Shown here piece by piece: positions 38,459-48,037 of a DNA stretch of 64,000 bases. Position numbers and translations under genes: made by a program. The notes beneath the pieces were generated by a model that ran no database searches, was not told the origin of the DNA, and was given only the letters and a program-made list of their open reading frames with translations. The DNA comes from Corynebacterium jeikeium. Its GTDB lineage: Bacteria; Actinomycetota; Actinomycetes; Mycobacteriales; Mycobacteriaceae. The first letter of the stretch is position 1. Each line of letters starts with the position of its first letter. Location of the stretch: assembly GCA_003955985.1 (NCBI GenBank), contig CP033784.1, positions 558,001 through 622,000 on the forward strand, given 5' to 3'.

Positions 38459-41158
38459 ATGGGAAATGAAACTGGAATGCTGTTCGGGTCCTTCAATGCT
38501 GACGATGGACGTAGTGGCGATAGCCATGCTGGTTCGAACCACGGTGAGGCGGGCGGTGCTACGCCTGGCCGTGGTGGGTTCGGCCACTTCGCCAGCGCTG
38601 GTAGCAATAGCGCACCGAGTGACGCTGCCAGCTTTGGCGGCGGTTTTGGCGGTGGCTTCGAGCCCAGTTTTGATTCAGAGTCGCTGCTAGAGGGGCTTAA
38701 TCCGCAGCAGCGCCAAGCAGTGGAGCACATTGGTTCACCACTGTTGATTGTGGCTGGAGCGGGTTCAGGAAAGACATCTGTGCTGACGCGCAGGATTGCA
38801 TACCTGATCGGTGCGCGTGGGGTCCTGCCAAGCCAAATTTTGGCTATTACCTTTACCAATAAGGCCGCAGCCGAGATGCGCGAGCGTGTGGCGGGACTGG
38901 TCGGTGACCAGGCGCGGCGTATGTGGGTGTCCACGTTCCACTCCATGTGTGTGCGCATACTGCGCATGCAGCATGCGCTAGTACCGGGGCTTAATTCCAA
39001 TTTCTCTATTTATGATTCGGACGACTCCCGGCGTTTGCTGTCCATTATCGCTAAGGACATGGACCTAGATGCCAAGAAGTTCACCGGCCGCGTGCTCTCG
39101 TCGCGTATCTCCAATCTCAAGAATGAGTTGATTGACCCGGAGAAGGCCCTCGCGGACGCGTCGACGACGCGCAATCCTTTTGATGACGTCGTTGCACGGG
39201 TTTACCTGGAGTACCAGACCAGGCTACGGGCGGCTAATGCCGTGGACTTTGACGATCTAATCGGTGAGGTCGTTCGGATTTTCACCAATCACCCGCAGGT
39301 TGCAGAGTATTACCGTCGCCGTTTCCGGCATGTGTTGGTGGACGAATACCAGGACACCAACCATGCGCAGTATGTTTTGGTCTCGACGCTCGTCGGCAAG
39401 CCCGGTGGAGATGTGCCTCCGAGTGAGCTGTGTGTGGTGGGCGATTCGGACCAGTCCATTTATGCCTTCCGTGGTGCGACTATTCGCAATATTGAGGAGT
39501 TTGAGAAGGACTATCCGGAGGCCACGTCGATTCTGCTGGAGCAAAACTATCGCTCGACGCAGACGATTCTGTCGGCGGCCAATGCGTTGATTGCGCGCAA
39601 TGAGAACCGCCGGGAGAAGAAGCTGTGGACCGATCTCGGTGAGGGCGGCAAGATCAAGGGCTACGTGGCGGACAATGAGCACGATGAGGCTCGGTTTATC
39701 GCTAACGAGATTGAGCAATTGGTCGACTACGGGCCGTACTCGTATTCAGATGTGGCGATTTTCTACCGCACCAATAATTCCTCCCGTGCGCTAGAGGATG
39801 TCTTCATTCGTATGGGCGTTCCGTACACGGTGGTTGGTGGCACCAGGTTCTATGAGCGTAAGGAAGTACGCGATATTGTCGCCTACCTGCGCGTTATTGA
39901 GAACTTCGACGATGATGTTTCGCTGCGTCGCATTATCAATACGCCGCGCCGCGGAATCGGTGACCGTGCGGTGGCTCATGTGTCGCTCTATGCCGAGGAC
40001 GAGAGGTGCTCGTTCGGCACGGCGCTACGTGCCGTAGCGGAGGGTAAGGTTCCGGCGGTGGCGGCGCGGAGTCGAAACGCGATGGCGGCGTTCGTCGAGA
40101 TGATTGATGGCTTGGCGGCGGATATGGCATCCGGTGAACTGGCCGATATCGGTGATTTGGTCAACGCGATTATTGATCGCAGTGGGTACAAGTCGGAGCT
40201 CGAGCGCTCCAATGATCCGCAAGATGCCACGCGCCTGGACAACCTCAATGAGCTCGTCAGCGTTGCGCGGGAGTTCTCTGCAGAGGCGCGGATGATGTCG
40301 TCGGTGGATATTAGCGCTGATGTAAATGAAGGCTCTGGCGCTGCAGCTGATGCTGAAAGCGGTGCTGATACTAGTGGCGAGTCCGAGGTGGAATCTGGAA
40401 TCGCGAATGACCTCGCGCGTGATTTCGCGGCCGACTTCGACAACGATGGGGAAGCGGAACCGGGAAGTCTGCAGGCATTCCTCGAGCGAGTTTCTCTGGT
40501 GGCCGATGCGGATCAGATTCCGGATGATGACACCGGTGTAGTGACGTTGATGACGCTACATACGGCTAAGGGCCTGGAGTTTCCGGTGGTATTTCTCATT
40601 GGCTGGGAAGACGGACTGTTCCCGCACCTGCGCGCCCTGGGCGATCCGAAGGAGCTGGCTGAAGAGCGACGTCTGGCCTATGTGGGTATTACCCGAGCTC
40701 GCAAGCAGCTGTATCTCACGCGCGCTGTGACTCGGTCCTCGTGGGGTTCGCCGCAGAATAATCCGCCTTCACGTTTCCTGGGGGAAGTCCCAAGCGACCT
40801 GATCGATTGGCTGCGCGAGGCTCCGGCTCGCAGCTGGGGCGCCGGTTCTGGTGGTTTTGGTTCTGGTGGCTACGGCGCGGGCAGCGCGTTTGGTCGTGGC
40901 CATGGTGCCTCGTCGGGCTTCGGTTCCAGCTCGGGCTTCGGCTCTGGTGGATCCTCTAACTCTGGTGCGTCATCCCGAAAGAAGAATCAGGTCTTGCACC
41001 TAGAGCCCGGTGACAAGGTTGTTCACGACAAGTACGGCTTAGGCACTGTGCTTGAGGTCCAAGGGGCCGCGCCCCGGGCAACTGCGATGATTGACTTTGG
41101 ATCCGCAGGTAAGGTCCGCATGATGCTTATCGGCGGCGTGCCCATGGAGAAGCTGTAA
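38459..41158 (+). CDS. pcrA: ATP-dependent DNA helicase PcrA/UvrD
   Basis: This 899-residue SF1A helicase acts in repair and replication-fork clearance. Walker A is at about residues 99-106 (GAGSGKTS), Walker B VDEYQDTN, then GDSDQSIYAFRGA, NYRSTQTI and MTLHTAKGLEFPVVF. Three disordered parts stand out: a Gly-rich N-terminal stretch (about residues 20-65), an acidic Ala/Glu/Ser insertion of about 50 residues in the 2B region, and a Gly/Ser tail of about 55 residues before the C-terminal Tudor-like RNA polymerase-binding domain (GDKVVHDKYGLGTVLEV). ATG 38459 is 10 bases after TACTGT; a weaker leaderless case. Confidence 0.93.
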   Translation: MGNETGMLFGSFNADDGRSGDSHAGSNHGEAGGATPGRGGFGHFASAGSNSAPSDAASFGGGFGGGFEPSFDSESLLEGLNPQQRQAVEHIGSPLLIVAGAGSGKTSVLTRRIAYLIGARGVLPSQILAITFTNKAAAEMRERVAGLVGDQARRMWVSTFHSMCVRILRMQHALVPGLNSNFSIYDSDDSRRLLSIIAKDMDLDAKKFTGRVLSSRISNLKNELIDPEKALADASTTRNPFDDVVARVYLEYQTRLRAANAVDFDDLIGEVVRIFTNHPQVAEYYRRRFRHVLVDEYQDTNHAQYVLVSTLVGKPGGDVPPSELCVVGDSDQSIYAFRGATIRNIEEFEKDYPEATSILLEQNYRSTQTILSAANALIARNENRREKKLWTDLGEGGKIKGYVADNEHDEARFIANEIEQLVDYGPYSYSDVAIFYRTNNSSRALEDVFIRMGVPYTVVGGTRFYERKEVRDIVAYLRVIENFDDDVSLRRIINTPRRGIGDRAVAHVSLYAEDERCSFGTALRAVAEGKVPAVAARSRNAMAAFVEMIDGLAADMASGELADIGDLVNAIIDRSGYKSELERSNDPQDATRLDNLNELVSVAREFSAEARMMSSVDISADVNEGSGAAADAESGADTSGESEVESGIANDLARDFAADFDNDGEAEPGSLQAFLERVSLVADADQIPDDDTGVVTLMTLHTAKGLEFPVVFLIGWEDGLFPHLRALGDPKELAEERRLAYVGITRARKQLYLTRAVTRSSWGSPQNNPPSRFLGEVPSDLIDWLREAPARSWGAGSGGFGSGGYGAGSAFGRGHGASSGFGSSSGFGSGGSSNSGASSRKKNQVLHLEPGDKVVHDKYGLGTVLEVQGAAPRATAMIDFGSAGKVRMMLIGGVPMEKL

Positions 41159-41179
41159 AAATCCACCACCGCCTGGAGG

Positions 41180-41671
41180 CTACTTAGGCTTCTTCGCTGT
41201 CACCCAGCAGTTGATGGTGGCATCTTGTACTTCGGTGCCGTTGGCATCGGTCAGCACGATGTGGACGGGAAAATCTACCCCACCAGTCTCCGGTGTGATG
41301 GTGGAGAAGTCCGGCAACTCAGCCTTGGCCACAGCCGTCAGGCCACCAACGGAGATGCGCTTGTAGTTCGTCGTCATGCCCTTTGGAACCCAGCGATGCG
41401 TTGTCGGTACGCTGGCCTCACAGAGCATGCCCATCGCGAATTCAGCGAGGTTACACGCAGCAATCGCATGCACGGACTTAATGTGATTACGCACGCCCCA
41501 CCAAGCGGGCATGCGCGCTACCGCCAGTCCAGGCTGCATCGTCTCTAGCTTGGGACAGATTGTGCGGAAATATGGCGCCGTCAATGCGGCGGTTAAGGAA
41601 AATAGACGCTTGCCGACGACTGGAGTCGCAGCCAACTTCTTCCACATGCGGAATGTTTGAGTCTCTGCCAT
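41180..41671 (-). CDS. DUF4442 hotdog-fold protein (thioesterase-like)
   Basis: This 163-residue protein shows the DUF4442/YiiD_C layout: MPAWWGVRNHIKSVHAIAAC contains the conserved Arg-Asn-His at the hotdog active-site helix, followed by NLAEFAMGML. This family is related to acyl-CoA thioesterases, so a thioesterase role is possible but unproven. It converges on pcrA with 21 bases between. Confidence 0.75.
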   Translation of the reverse strand: MAETQTFRMWKKLAATPVVGKRLFSLTAALTAPYFRTICPKLETMQPGLAVARMPAWWGVRNHIKSVHAIAACNLAEFAMGMLCEASVPTTHRWVPKGMTTNYKRISVGGLTAVAKAELPDFSTITPETGGVDFPVHIVLTDANGTEVQDATINCWVTAKKPK

Positions 41672-41765
41672 GTGTCAAGAGTAAAGCCCCAGTACCGGCG
41701 GCGATGCCGGTTTCTGAAAAATTTAATCAGGGGAGGCTTGCAGCCGCGGTCAAACAGGGGCCGGT

Positions 41766-41813
41766 GCACAGGTAGGGCCTTCGCAGAGCGGCCAGGCTTG
41801 CTCGTACCTGTGC
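41766..41813. repeat. Inverted repeat (possible terminator) downstream of the M23 gene
   Basis: GCACAGGTA (41766-41774) and TACCTGTGC (41805-41813) are perfect 9-base arms with a structured 30-base interior, just beyond the M23 stop. It may be a terminator lacking a T run. Confidence 0.4.
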
Positions 41814-41823
41814 CGATACCTGA

Positions 41824-42531
41824 TTAGTTCAGGTTCAGACCACGCTGGATGAACCAGGTCACCGGGTCGACCGGAGTGGTGCCATCCGGGTGGATCTCGA
41901 AGTGGAGGTGCGTACCGGTGGAGAAGCCGCGGTTGCCCATACCGGCGATGACCTGACCAGCTCGGACAGCTTCTCCGACAGCAACGTAGATGGACTCGAT
42001 GTGGCCGTAGACGGAAACAGAGCCGTCGTCATGGCGAACGCGAATCCACTGGCCGTAGCCCTGAGCCGGGCCTGCATCGATAACAGTGCCGTCCATGACG
42101 GACATGATTGGGGTGTTGGTGACGTTAGCCAGGTCGACACCGTAGTGGAAGGTTCCCCAGCGTGAGCCGAACGGTGAGGTCAGCAGCCCCACGGTCGGGA
42201 TGGAGAGTTTCGGAGCGCGGGCAGCCTGGTCGCGAGCAACGCGCTCCTGGTTGTACTGCAACGCCGTAGCGAGGTGGTCGCTGAGGTTAGTGCTCGGATT
42301 GAAGGAGCTGGAGGCCAGCACCATCGGAGCGTTGTTCTTCGGCTGAGCAGCGCGGGTCTGAGTCGAAGCTGAGTTCTCCGGAGCCTTATTCTCGGTCTCA
42401 GCTGCGTGGGCGACCGCGTTGGAGGAAGCGATCGTCGATGCGGACAGTGCGACCAGTGCTGCGCGAGAAGTTGCGGAAACCTCTACCTTGCGGTGCTTTC
42501 CGCCTCCGCGACGAGCATTGAAAAACGTCAC
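41824..42531 (-). CDS. Secreted M23 (LytM) peptidoglycan endopeptidase
   Basis: This 235-residue precursor starts at GTG 42531, with GGGAG 6-7 bases upstream; upstream in-frame TTG 42612 lacks support. The N-terminus is basic (RRGGGKHRK) followed by a hydrophobic stretch and cleavage near AHA-AE (about residue 44), a Sec signal peptide. An Ala/Gln-rich linker leads to the LytM domain: zinc ligands are in HYGVDLA (His, Asp) and HLHFE (His), and GHIESIYVAVGEAV carries the conserved His. It cleaves peptidoglycan cross-bridges, probably in cell separation or envelope remodelling. Confidence 0.9.
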   Translation of the reverse strand: MTFFNARRGGGKHRKVEVSATSRAALVALSASTIASSNAVAHAAETENKAPENSASTQTRAAQPKNNAPMVLASSSFNPSTNLSDHLATALQYNQERVARDQAARAPKLSIPTVGLLTSPFGSRWGTFHYGVDLANVTNTPIMSVMDGTVIDAGPAQGYGQWIRVRHDDGSVSVYGHIESIYVAVGEAVRAGQVIAGMGNRGFSTGTHLHFEIHPDGTTPVDPVTWFIQRGLNLN

Positions 42532-43062
42532 TTCAATCTCCCTGCCAACGAAACTCTTTGTAACCCAACTGTTATCTAACTTCTGCGATAATAACGGTTC
42601 GATATAGGGCAAGCAACTTGTTTTTAGAGAACTTGTTCGCTGATTCGTCAGTTTCAGTTCAATAGGGCCGTGCTGTGGCCGTGGGGCTGTTGTCTTGTAT
42701 CACGGATCCGGTGAAGCGCAACCGGTGTGTTGCCAGGGGATTTATGGCGGATGCCCCTTAATCGAGGGGCTGGGTAGGGGGGGGATCGGCAAGTAGTTTC
42801 CGGGTGAACTAAGGGTGTGGTCGCGGGGGTGGCAAAAAGTAACCCATCGGCGTTGACAAATGGAAACCAAAGGTGAAGCCACTTTGGGGGGGGCAAAAGG
42901 AGATCGGACTCAACGGATACCGTCCGTCCTGGGATCCGTACCTTCAAATTAGACTCTGCAATGCCTAAACAAAGAGGCGTTGTATGTATGGCACTATATG
43001 GCCATGGCTGTGACGCACCCTTGCGTGGCACCCTATCTATATAGGTGGGCAATCAGCTGTCA
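42532..43062. other. 530-base intergenic region with several hairpins and two G8 tracts
   Basis: No gene is accepted here. It contains CCGGT/ACCGG (42708-42725), GCCCCT/AGGGGC (42753-42770), ACGGAT/ATCCGT (42913-42939) and CACC(C)TATCTATATAGGTG (43029-43047), all inverted repeats, and eight-G tracts at 42777-42784 and 42886-42893. It must hold both promoters for the M23 and perM genes and could hold a structured leader or small RNA. Confidence 0.5.
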
Positions 43063-44892
43063 ATGATTAGACGCGGGAAGGACGATGTCACTGTGAAAGG
43101 CGCGGATTCGCGGAGAGGTTCCTCCGGTAGCGATCGAAATCGGCGAAGCCGCACCGGTGCCGGTGGCAGCGGCGGGGGTTCCCGTAGCGTCCGCAGCGAG
43201 CGCACTGCCCGCGCATGGCAGAATACGCAGGCCGGTCAGACTGGCGGTGCGCGCAGCGTCGGTGCCGACAGCAATCGAGCCGCCACGACGAAGATGAAAG
43301 CGGGGGGCTCCGGAACGTCGTCACGCAAGGGGCGTCCCTCGGGGTTCCGTCGTTTCATTAACTCGCCTCGTACACGCCGGTTTGGGCTGTCTGTTGCCGG
43401 TTCTTACGGCGTCGTATTGCTGTTCATCATCTCGGTAGCTCTGATTGGCGTCATCGTCAGTGGCGCTGGAATGTCTCCGCTTCCAGCGAGTATCGCGTCG
43501 ATGTGGATGATCTTTAACCTCGCGCCGTTCCGTTTTAACGGCACGACGCTGGGGCTCACACCAGCACTGCCCGCGGTGCTGATGGTGTTGTTCATCGCCT
43601 GGCGTGTACGCCGCGAAGTCGCTGACCGCATCAGCATCAAGGATGTGCGCGCGCTGGTCGGCGCGTATCTGGGTGCGCCCATTGTGCTCACCATCATCGC
43701 GTGGCTCATGCTTTACGACGCGTCGAAGGTGTTTCCCCGCATTCAAACCCCCAGTTTCGGCCTTGCGATTGCAGCCGCTTTGCTCGTAAATCTCGTGGCC
43801 TTGGTGCTGGGGATGGGGCAGCGGTTGCTGCGCGCACTACTGTTGCGCCGGAAGCTGCCGGAGTGGTTGCTCGCGTCGGCACGACTGGCGGGCAGCTACG
43901 TGGCATGGCTGTGGCTGGTCGGTGTTGTGGTGACACTCGTTTCGCTGATTTGGCATCGAGGATTGCTGGCAGAGACATTTGCAATCACGGATACGGCCGG
44001 TGAAAGTGTTGCGGTCAGCGGTCTCTCGCTGCTGTACCTGCCAAATGTGGCGTTCGGTGCGGTCGGTGTGCTGGTGGGCGGAAAATCGACCTTTGGGCCT
44101 GCGGAGGCTGGGCTGTTCGCAGTGCACCCAGCTCAGCTGCCACCCCTGCCGATTCTGGCTGCCATGCCTCAGTCGCTGGCGCACTGGGCTTTCGGAATGC
44201 TGATTGTGCTACCGCCAGCGGTTGCAGCTTGGCGCGTCGTGGCATTCCTGAAGAAATCTGCGCCGAAGCAGCCCTACCTGGTCGTCGTTCTCGCTGCCGT
44301 GTGGTCGATCATGTTCCTCATGGGGCTGGCTTGGCTGCTCGGCGGTGAGGTTGGCATCTTTGGGTGGGCCGGTGCCTCCTGGTGGCTGACTGGCCTGCTC
44401 GGCTCGATGTGGCTGGTTGTTCCGGGAGCCATCGTGGTTGTTGCGATGACCGGTGTGCCGTCACTTGGTAGGGACAAGGGCGTCTCGGAAGTGGCCGCTG
44501 AGAAGTTCCCGCCGAAGCCTGCAGAAGATGGGGACGGTCACGCTGAGGCTGAGGATGCCGGCGATGTTGACAACTCTGACAATGACGCGGACGGCTCGGA
44601 AGAGTCGGAGGAGTCGGAGGAGTCGGAGGAGATTGTCGACGGGGAAGTCGTAGCGACCTCCGACGACGAAGCCGAGTCCGACACAGAGGATGACTCAGAG
44701 TCTGGTGTGGAGTCTGAAGATGTTTCAGAAGACGCTGAAAAATCGGACGACTCTGAAGAGGATTCAGAAAGCGCCGCAGGCGGAGAAGCATCGGGCGAAG
44801 TAGATGCGACCGACGAGGACGAATCCGATGAGGACACCGAAGACTCGGAGGAAGGCGGCGACGGGGAACCGTCGTCAAGCCAAAAGAGCTAA
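43063..44892 (+). CDS. perM: PerM/DUF6350 cell-division membrane protein with long acidic tail
   Basis: The protein is 609 residues from ATG 43063 (GTG 43045 and GTG 43093 are alternatives). A basic, Gly/Ser/Arg-rich N-terminus (about 80 residues) precedes about 9-10 hydrophobic segments (to about residue 470), then a tail of about 130 residues almost only Glu, Asp and Ser. Position just upstream of purN-purH matches M. tuberculosis perM (Rv0955), which stabilises the divisome protein FtsB. The tail contains a 9-base tandem repeat (TCGGAGGAG, about 44601-44632). Confidence 0.8.
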   Translation: MIRRGKDDVTVKGADSRRGSSGSDRNRRSRTGAGGSGGGSRSVRSERTARAWQNTQAGQTGGARSVGADSNRAATTKMKAGGSGTSSRKGRPSGFRRFINSPRTRRFGLSVAGSYGVVLLFIISVALIGVIVSGAGMSPLPASIASMWMIFNLAPFRFNGTTLGLTPALPAVLMVLFIAWRVRREVADRISIKDVRALVGAYLGAPIVLTIIAWLMLYDASKVFPRIQTPSFGLAIAAALLVNLVALVLGMGQRLLRALLLRRKLPEWLLASARLAGSYVAWLWLVGVVVTLVSLIWHRGLLAETFAITDTAGESVAVSGLSLLYLPNVAFGAVGVLVGGKSTFGPAEAGLFAVHPAQLPPLPILAAMPQSLAHWAFGMLIVLPPAVAAWRVVAFLKKSAPKQPYLVVVLAAVWSIMFLMGLAWLLGGEVGIFGWAGASWWLTGLLGSMWLVVPGAIVVVAMTGVPSLGRDKGVSEVAAEKFPPKPAEDGDGHAEAEDAGDVDNSDNDADGSEESEESEESEEIVDGEVVATSDDEAESDTEDDSESGVESEDVSEDAEKSDDSEEDSESAAGGEASGEVDATDEDESDEDTEDSEEGGDGEPSSSQKS

Positions 44893-44936
44893 GCCAACTT
44901 AGGGGGAGCGGAATTTGGGGTCTCTGCCGGGCTGGG

Positions 44937-44942
44937 TAAGCT
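44937..44942 (+). promoter_or_regulatory. -10 element (TAAGCT) for leaderless purN
   Basis: TAAGCT is 7 bases before GTG 44950 with no ribosome-binding site, so purNH is probably transcribed independently of perM. Confidence 0.5.
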
Positions 44943-44949
44943 AAACGCC

Positions 44950-45603
44950 GTGACTGAAGCACAGCCCGTCGCAGAAATTTCGCACAATAATTCCTCCAGC
45001 AAGCAGCTCCGCATCATAGTCCTGGCCTCTGGCCTGGGCTCCCTTTTGCAGTCGATGCTGGAACTGCTGGACGCTGAAAAGGTTCAGATTGTCGCGGTTG
45101 GTTCGGACAAGGATTGTCCGGCGCTGGAGAGGGCTCAAAACCTCAATATCCCAACTTTTCAGGTGCCTTTCGATGCTGAGGCAAAGAAGGACCGAGAAGG
45201 TTGGGATATTCGTGTTTTAGAGGCCGTGAACAGTTTTTCGCCGGATATCGTTGTCTCGGCGGGTTTCATGCGCATTCTGGGGCCAACATTTGTAGAGGCC
45301 TACAGCAATCGCATCATTAATACGCACCCAGCGCTGCTGCCGTCCTTCCCAGGGGCGCGTGCGGTACCGGATGCACTTGACTACGGGGTGAAGGTCACCG
45401 GCACGACCGTGCATATCGTTGATAATGGAGTGGACACCGGGCCGATTCTGGCGCAACAGCCAGTGGCCGTCGAGGACGACGACACGGTGGAGACCCTGCA
45501 CGAACGAATCAAGGTTGTCGAACGCCGACTCCTGGTTGATGTATTGCACTCGATTGCCGATCACGGAATTGAGCGTGACGGACGAAAGGCTTATCTGAAA
45601 TGA
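44950..45603 (+). CDS. purN: Phosphoribosylglycinamide formyltransferase
   Basis: This 217-residue enzyme adds formyl from 10-formyl-THF to GAR, the third step of purine synthesis. The catalytic Asn and His are in [16 protein letters not shown] and the Asp is in [12 protein letters not shown]. The phosphate loop reads [12 protein letters not shown], with Leu where E. coli has Asn, as in related actinobacteria. The stop overlaps purH by four bases (ATGA), implying translational coupling. Confidence 0.95.
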   Translation: MTEAQPVAEISHNNSSSKQLRIIVLASGLGSLLQSMLELLDAEKVQIVAVGSDKDCPALERAQNLNIPTFQVPFDAEAKKDREGWDIRVLEAVNSFSPDIVVSAGFMRILGPTFVEAYSNRIINTHPALLPSFPGARAVPDALDYGVKVTGTTVHIVDNGVDTGPILAQQPVAVEDDDTVETLHERIKVVERRLLVDVLHSIADHGIERDGRKAYLK

Positions 45604-47147
45604 CCAACGACAACACGCAGCGTAAACCGATCAAGCGCGCTCTGATTAGCGTCTACGACAAGACTGGGCTCGAGGAGCTGGCTCGCGACCTGCACGAGGC
45701 TGGCGTGGAAATCGTTTCCACCGGTTCCACGGCTGGCAAGATTGCTGCAGCTGGCGTGCCGGTGACCCCGGTTGAGGATCTCACTGGTTTCCCGGAGTGC
45801 CTCGAGGGCCGCGTGAAGACGCTGCACCCGCGTGTTCACGCCGGCATTCTGGCTGATACCCGCAAGGAAGACCACCTGGCTCAGCTGAAGGAGCTCGGCG
45901 TGGAGGCTTTCCAGCTCGTTGTCGTTAACCTGTACCCGTTCCGTGAGACCGTTGCCTCGGGCGCTTCCTACGACGAATGCGTGGAGCAGATCGACATCGG
46001 AGGCCCGTCGATGGTTCGCGCTGCGGCGAAGAACCACCCGTCGGTTGCCATCGTCGTCGACCCGGCTCGCTACGGCGATGTCGCTACCGCCGTGAAGGAA
46101 GGCGGCTTCACCCTCGAGCAGCGCCGTGAGTTCGCTCGCGACGCATTCCTGCACACCGCCGATTACGACGCAGCTGTGTCCAACTGGTTTGTTGAGCAGC
46201 TCGGTGGCGCTGAGGGATCCACTCCGACTCCGCTGCGCTACGGCGAGAACTCTCACCAGTCGGCAACTCTGACCCGCATTGGTACCAAGGGGCTGGCAAA
46301 CGCCAAGCAGCTGAACGGCAAGGAGATGTCGTACAACAACTACCAGGATGCCGACGCCGCATGGCGTGCCGCCTGGGATCACGAGCGCCCGTGTGTGGCA
46401 ATCATCAAGCACGCTAACCCGTGCGGCATCGCAGTCTCGGATGAGTCCATCGCCGCAGCTCACCGCGCAGCTCACGCATGTGACCCGATGTCCGCATTCG
46501 GTGGTGTCATCGCCGTCAACCGCGAGGTCTCCGTTGAGATGGCCGAACAGGTCAAGGACATCTTCACCGAGGTCATCGTCGCTCCGTCCTACGAAGACGG
46601 TGCCGTTGAGGTACTGAAGGCCAAGAAGAACCTGCGCATTCTCGTCGCCGAGTACGAAGCACCGACCACCGAGAACAAGTTTATCTCGGGTGGTCTGCTC
46701 ACCCAGGATCCGGATACTTACCAGGCAGAGGGTGATAAGCCGGAGAACTGGGAGCTGGCCACCGGCGAGGCATTGAATGCTGAAGAGCTGGCTGAGCTCG
46801 AGTTTGCATGGCGCTCCGTCCGCGCTGTGAAGTCCAACGCCATCCTGCTGTCCAAGAACAACGCCACCGTCGGCGTCGGCATGGGCCAGGTCAACCGCGT
46901 GGACTCCGCAAAGCTCGCCGTTGAGCGCGCAAATACGCTTGCCGACGGAGAAAACCGTACTCAGGGGGCCTACGCTGCGTCCGATGCCTTCTTCCCGTTC
47001 GCTGACGGTCTGCAGGTCCTGATTGATGCCGGTGTGAAGGCAGTTGTCCAGCCAGGTGGTTCCATCCGTGACGAAGAGGTCATAGCTGCTGCCAAGGAAG
47101 CTGGCGTCACCATGTACATGACAGGTACTCGTCACTTCTTCCACTAA
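45600..47147 (+). CDS. purH: Bifunctional AICAR formyltransferase / IMP cyclohydrolase
   Basis: This 515-residue enzyme does the last two steps of IMP synthesis. The N-terminal cyclohydrolase domain has [30 protein letters not shown] and [15 protein letters not shown]; the C-terminal transferase domain has [11 protein letters not shown] and ends [26 protein letters not shown]. It overlaps purN by 4 bases and is followed by a strong terminator. Confidence 0.97.
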   Translation: MTNDNTQRKPIKRALISVYDKTGLEELARDLHEAGVEIVSTGSTAGKIAAAGVPVTPVEDLTGFPECLEGRVKTLHPRVHAGILADTRKEDHLAQLKELGVEAFQLVVVNLYPFRETVASGASYDECVEQIDIGGPSMVRAAAKNHPSVAIVVDPARYGDVATAVKEGGFTLEQRREFARDAFLHTADYDAAVSNWFVEQLGGAEGSTPTPLRYGENSHQSATLTRIGTKGLANAKQLNGKEMSYNNYQDADAAWRAAWDHERPCVAIIKHANPCGIAVSDESIAAAHRAAHACDPMSAFGGVIAVNREVSVEMAEQVKDIFTEVIVAPSYEDGAVEVLKAKKNLRILVAEYEAPTTENKFISGGLLTQDPDTYQAEGDKPENWELATGEALNAEELAELEFAWRSVRAVKSNAILLSKNNATVGVGMGQVNRVDSAKLAVERANTLADGENRTQGAYAASDAFFPFADGLQVLIDAGVKAVVQPGGSIRDEEVIAAAKEAGVTMYMTGTRHFFH

Positions 47148-47169
47148 TTCCTTACTGGATTAGGGGCTA

Positions 47170-47206
47170 ACCGCCGCGGTGCTAACTGTCACCTCGGCGG
47201 TTTTTC
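47170..47206 (+). terminator. Rho-independent terminator of purNH
   Basis: ACCGCCG (47170-47176) pairs with CGGCGGT (47195-47201) and is followed by TTTTTC. It lies about 23 bases after the purH stop. Confidence 0.88.
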
Positions 47207-47332
47207 TCTACCCGGACGTGTGGGGACCTGTGGGCGAGGATGTGTGTCTGTTGTCGAGCCGTGGTCTATGTGAACACACGCTGAGGGCAGGCGCTGGTGA
47301 TAATTATGCAGACGAAATGGCTCCAATGCGTT

Positions 47333-47350
47333 TAACATAAGGGCTTATGT
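47333..47350 (+). promoter_or_regulatory. TetR gene -10 and overlapping operator palindrome
   Basis: TAACAT (47333-47338) is 8 bases before ATG 47347. A perfect 7-base inverted repeat, ACATAAG-GG-CTTATGT (47335-47350), covers the -10, the likely start of transcription and the start codon. Its position is ideal for autorepression by the encoded TetR protein. Confidence 0.55.
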
Positions 47351-47940
47351 CACGTAGAACCGAAGCGCGACGGCGTCGAGAAGCAGAGATTCTCTCCGCT
47401 GCTGCTGCGATCCTGGCCGACCGAGGGTTTCATCAGACTCGGTTGGAGGATGTTGGCTCCGCTGTCGGCATTTCTGGCCCAGCTCTTTACCGTTACTTCA
47501 GCGGCAAGGAAGAGCTGTTGGCGCAGATCCTCATCGATATTTCTATCCGACTTGTCGATGGTGCGCGAGCAGTTCTCGATCGAGCAAAGAGCAATGATTG
47601 GGAGCCAGAGGAGACTCTTCGGGGCCTCCTTGCGCATCACGTGCATTTTGCAGTCACGGAGCCCGATCGCATTCGTGTCCAAGAGCGCGAAGGGGGAAAT
47701 CTGGCGCCAGAGCAGAGCGCAAAAGTGCGTTCCTTGCAGCGTCTTTACATGGTCTTATGGGTGGACGCTCTGCGTGAACTACAGCCCGAACTCACCTCCG
47801 ACGAGGCGCAGCTTAAAGTCCAGCTCACCGCTGGGTTGATTAACTCTTCCAGGCATGTGCTCAAATGGGCGGGCCCCGAGGCGACAAGGGAAAATGCCTT
47901 TGAGATGGCCCTCGCTGCGCTGGGCATTAACAACCAATAA
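47347..47940 (+). CDS. TetR-family regulator of the adjacent acyl-CoA catabolic cluster
   Basis: This 197-residue repressor-type protein has an N-terminal TetR helix-turn-helix (about residues 10-56; ILADRGFHQTRLEDVGSAVG followed by ISGPALYRYFSGKEELLAQI) and an all-helical ligand-binding C-terminus. It sits just upstream of the carboxylase operon but with its own terminator. In M. tuberculosis the equivalent position holds Rv2506, whose product controls the homologous gene set; an acyl-CoA or related metabolite as inducer is inferred. Confidence 0.82.
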   Translation: MSRRTEARRRREAEILSAAAAILADRGFHQTRLEDVGSAVGISGPALYRYFSGKEELLAQILIDISIRLVDGARAVLDRAKSNDWEPEETLRGLLAHHVHFAVTEPDRIRVQEREGGNLAPEQSAKVRSLQRLYMVLWVDALRELQPELTSDEAQLKVQLTAGLINSSRHVLKWAGPEATRENAFEMALAALGINNQ

Positions 47941-47957
47941 TCCGTATTCATTCTTCT

Positions 47958-48004
47958 GCCGTCTGGCCTCACTGTGCTCAGCAGTGTGAGGTCAGGCGGC
48001 TTTG
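47958..48004 (+). terminator. Terminator of the TetR gene
   Basis: GCCGTCTGGCCTCAC (47958-47972) pairs with GTGAGGTCAGGCGGC (47986-48000) with two mismatches, followed by TTTG. It separates the regulator from the operon. Confidence 0.75.
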
Positions 48005-48037
48005 TTGTGCGGTGCAGGGCGCTCACATTCAGTTGAA

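Noticed and set aside
42700..42940. ydaO (c-di-AMP) riboswitch or 6C RNA
   Set aside because: Hairpins and C/G tracts are present, but I could not match the conserved core sequences of either on either strand.
42654..43052. 132-codon minus-strand frame in the M23/perM intergenic region
   Set aside because: It needs a TTG start with no ribosome-binding site and its composition is not protein-like.
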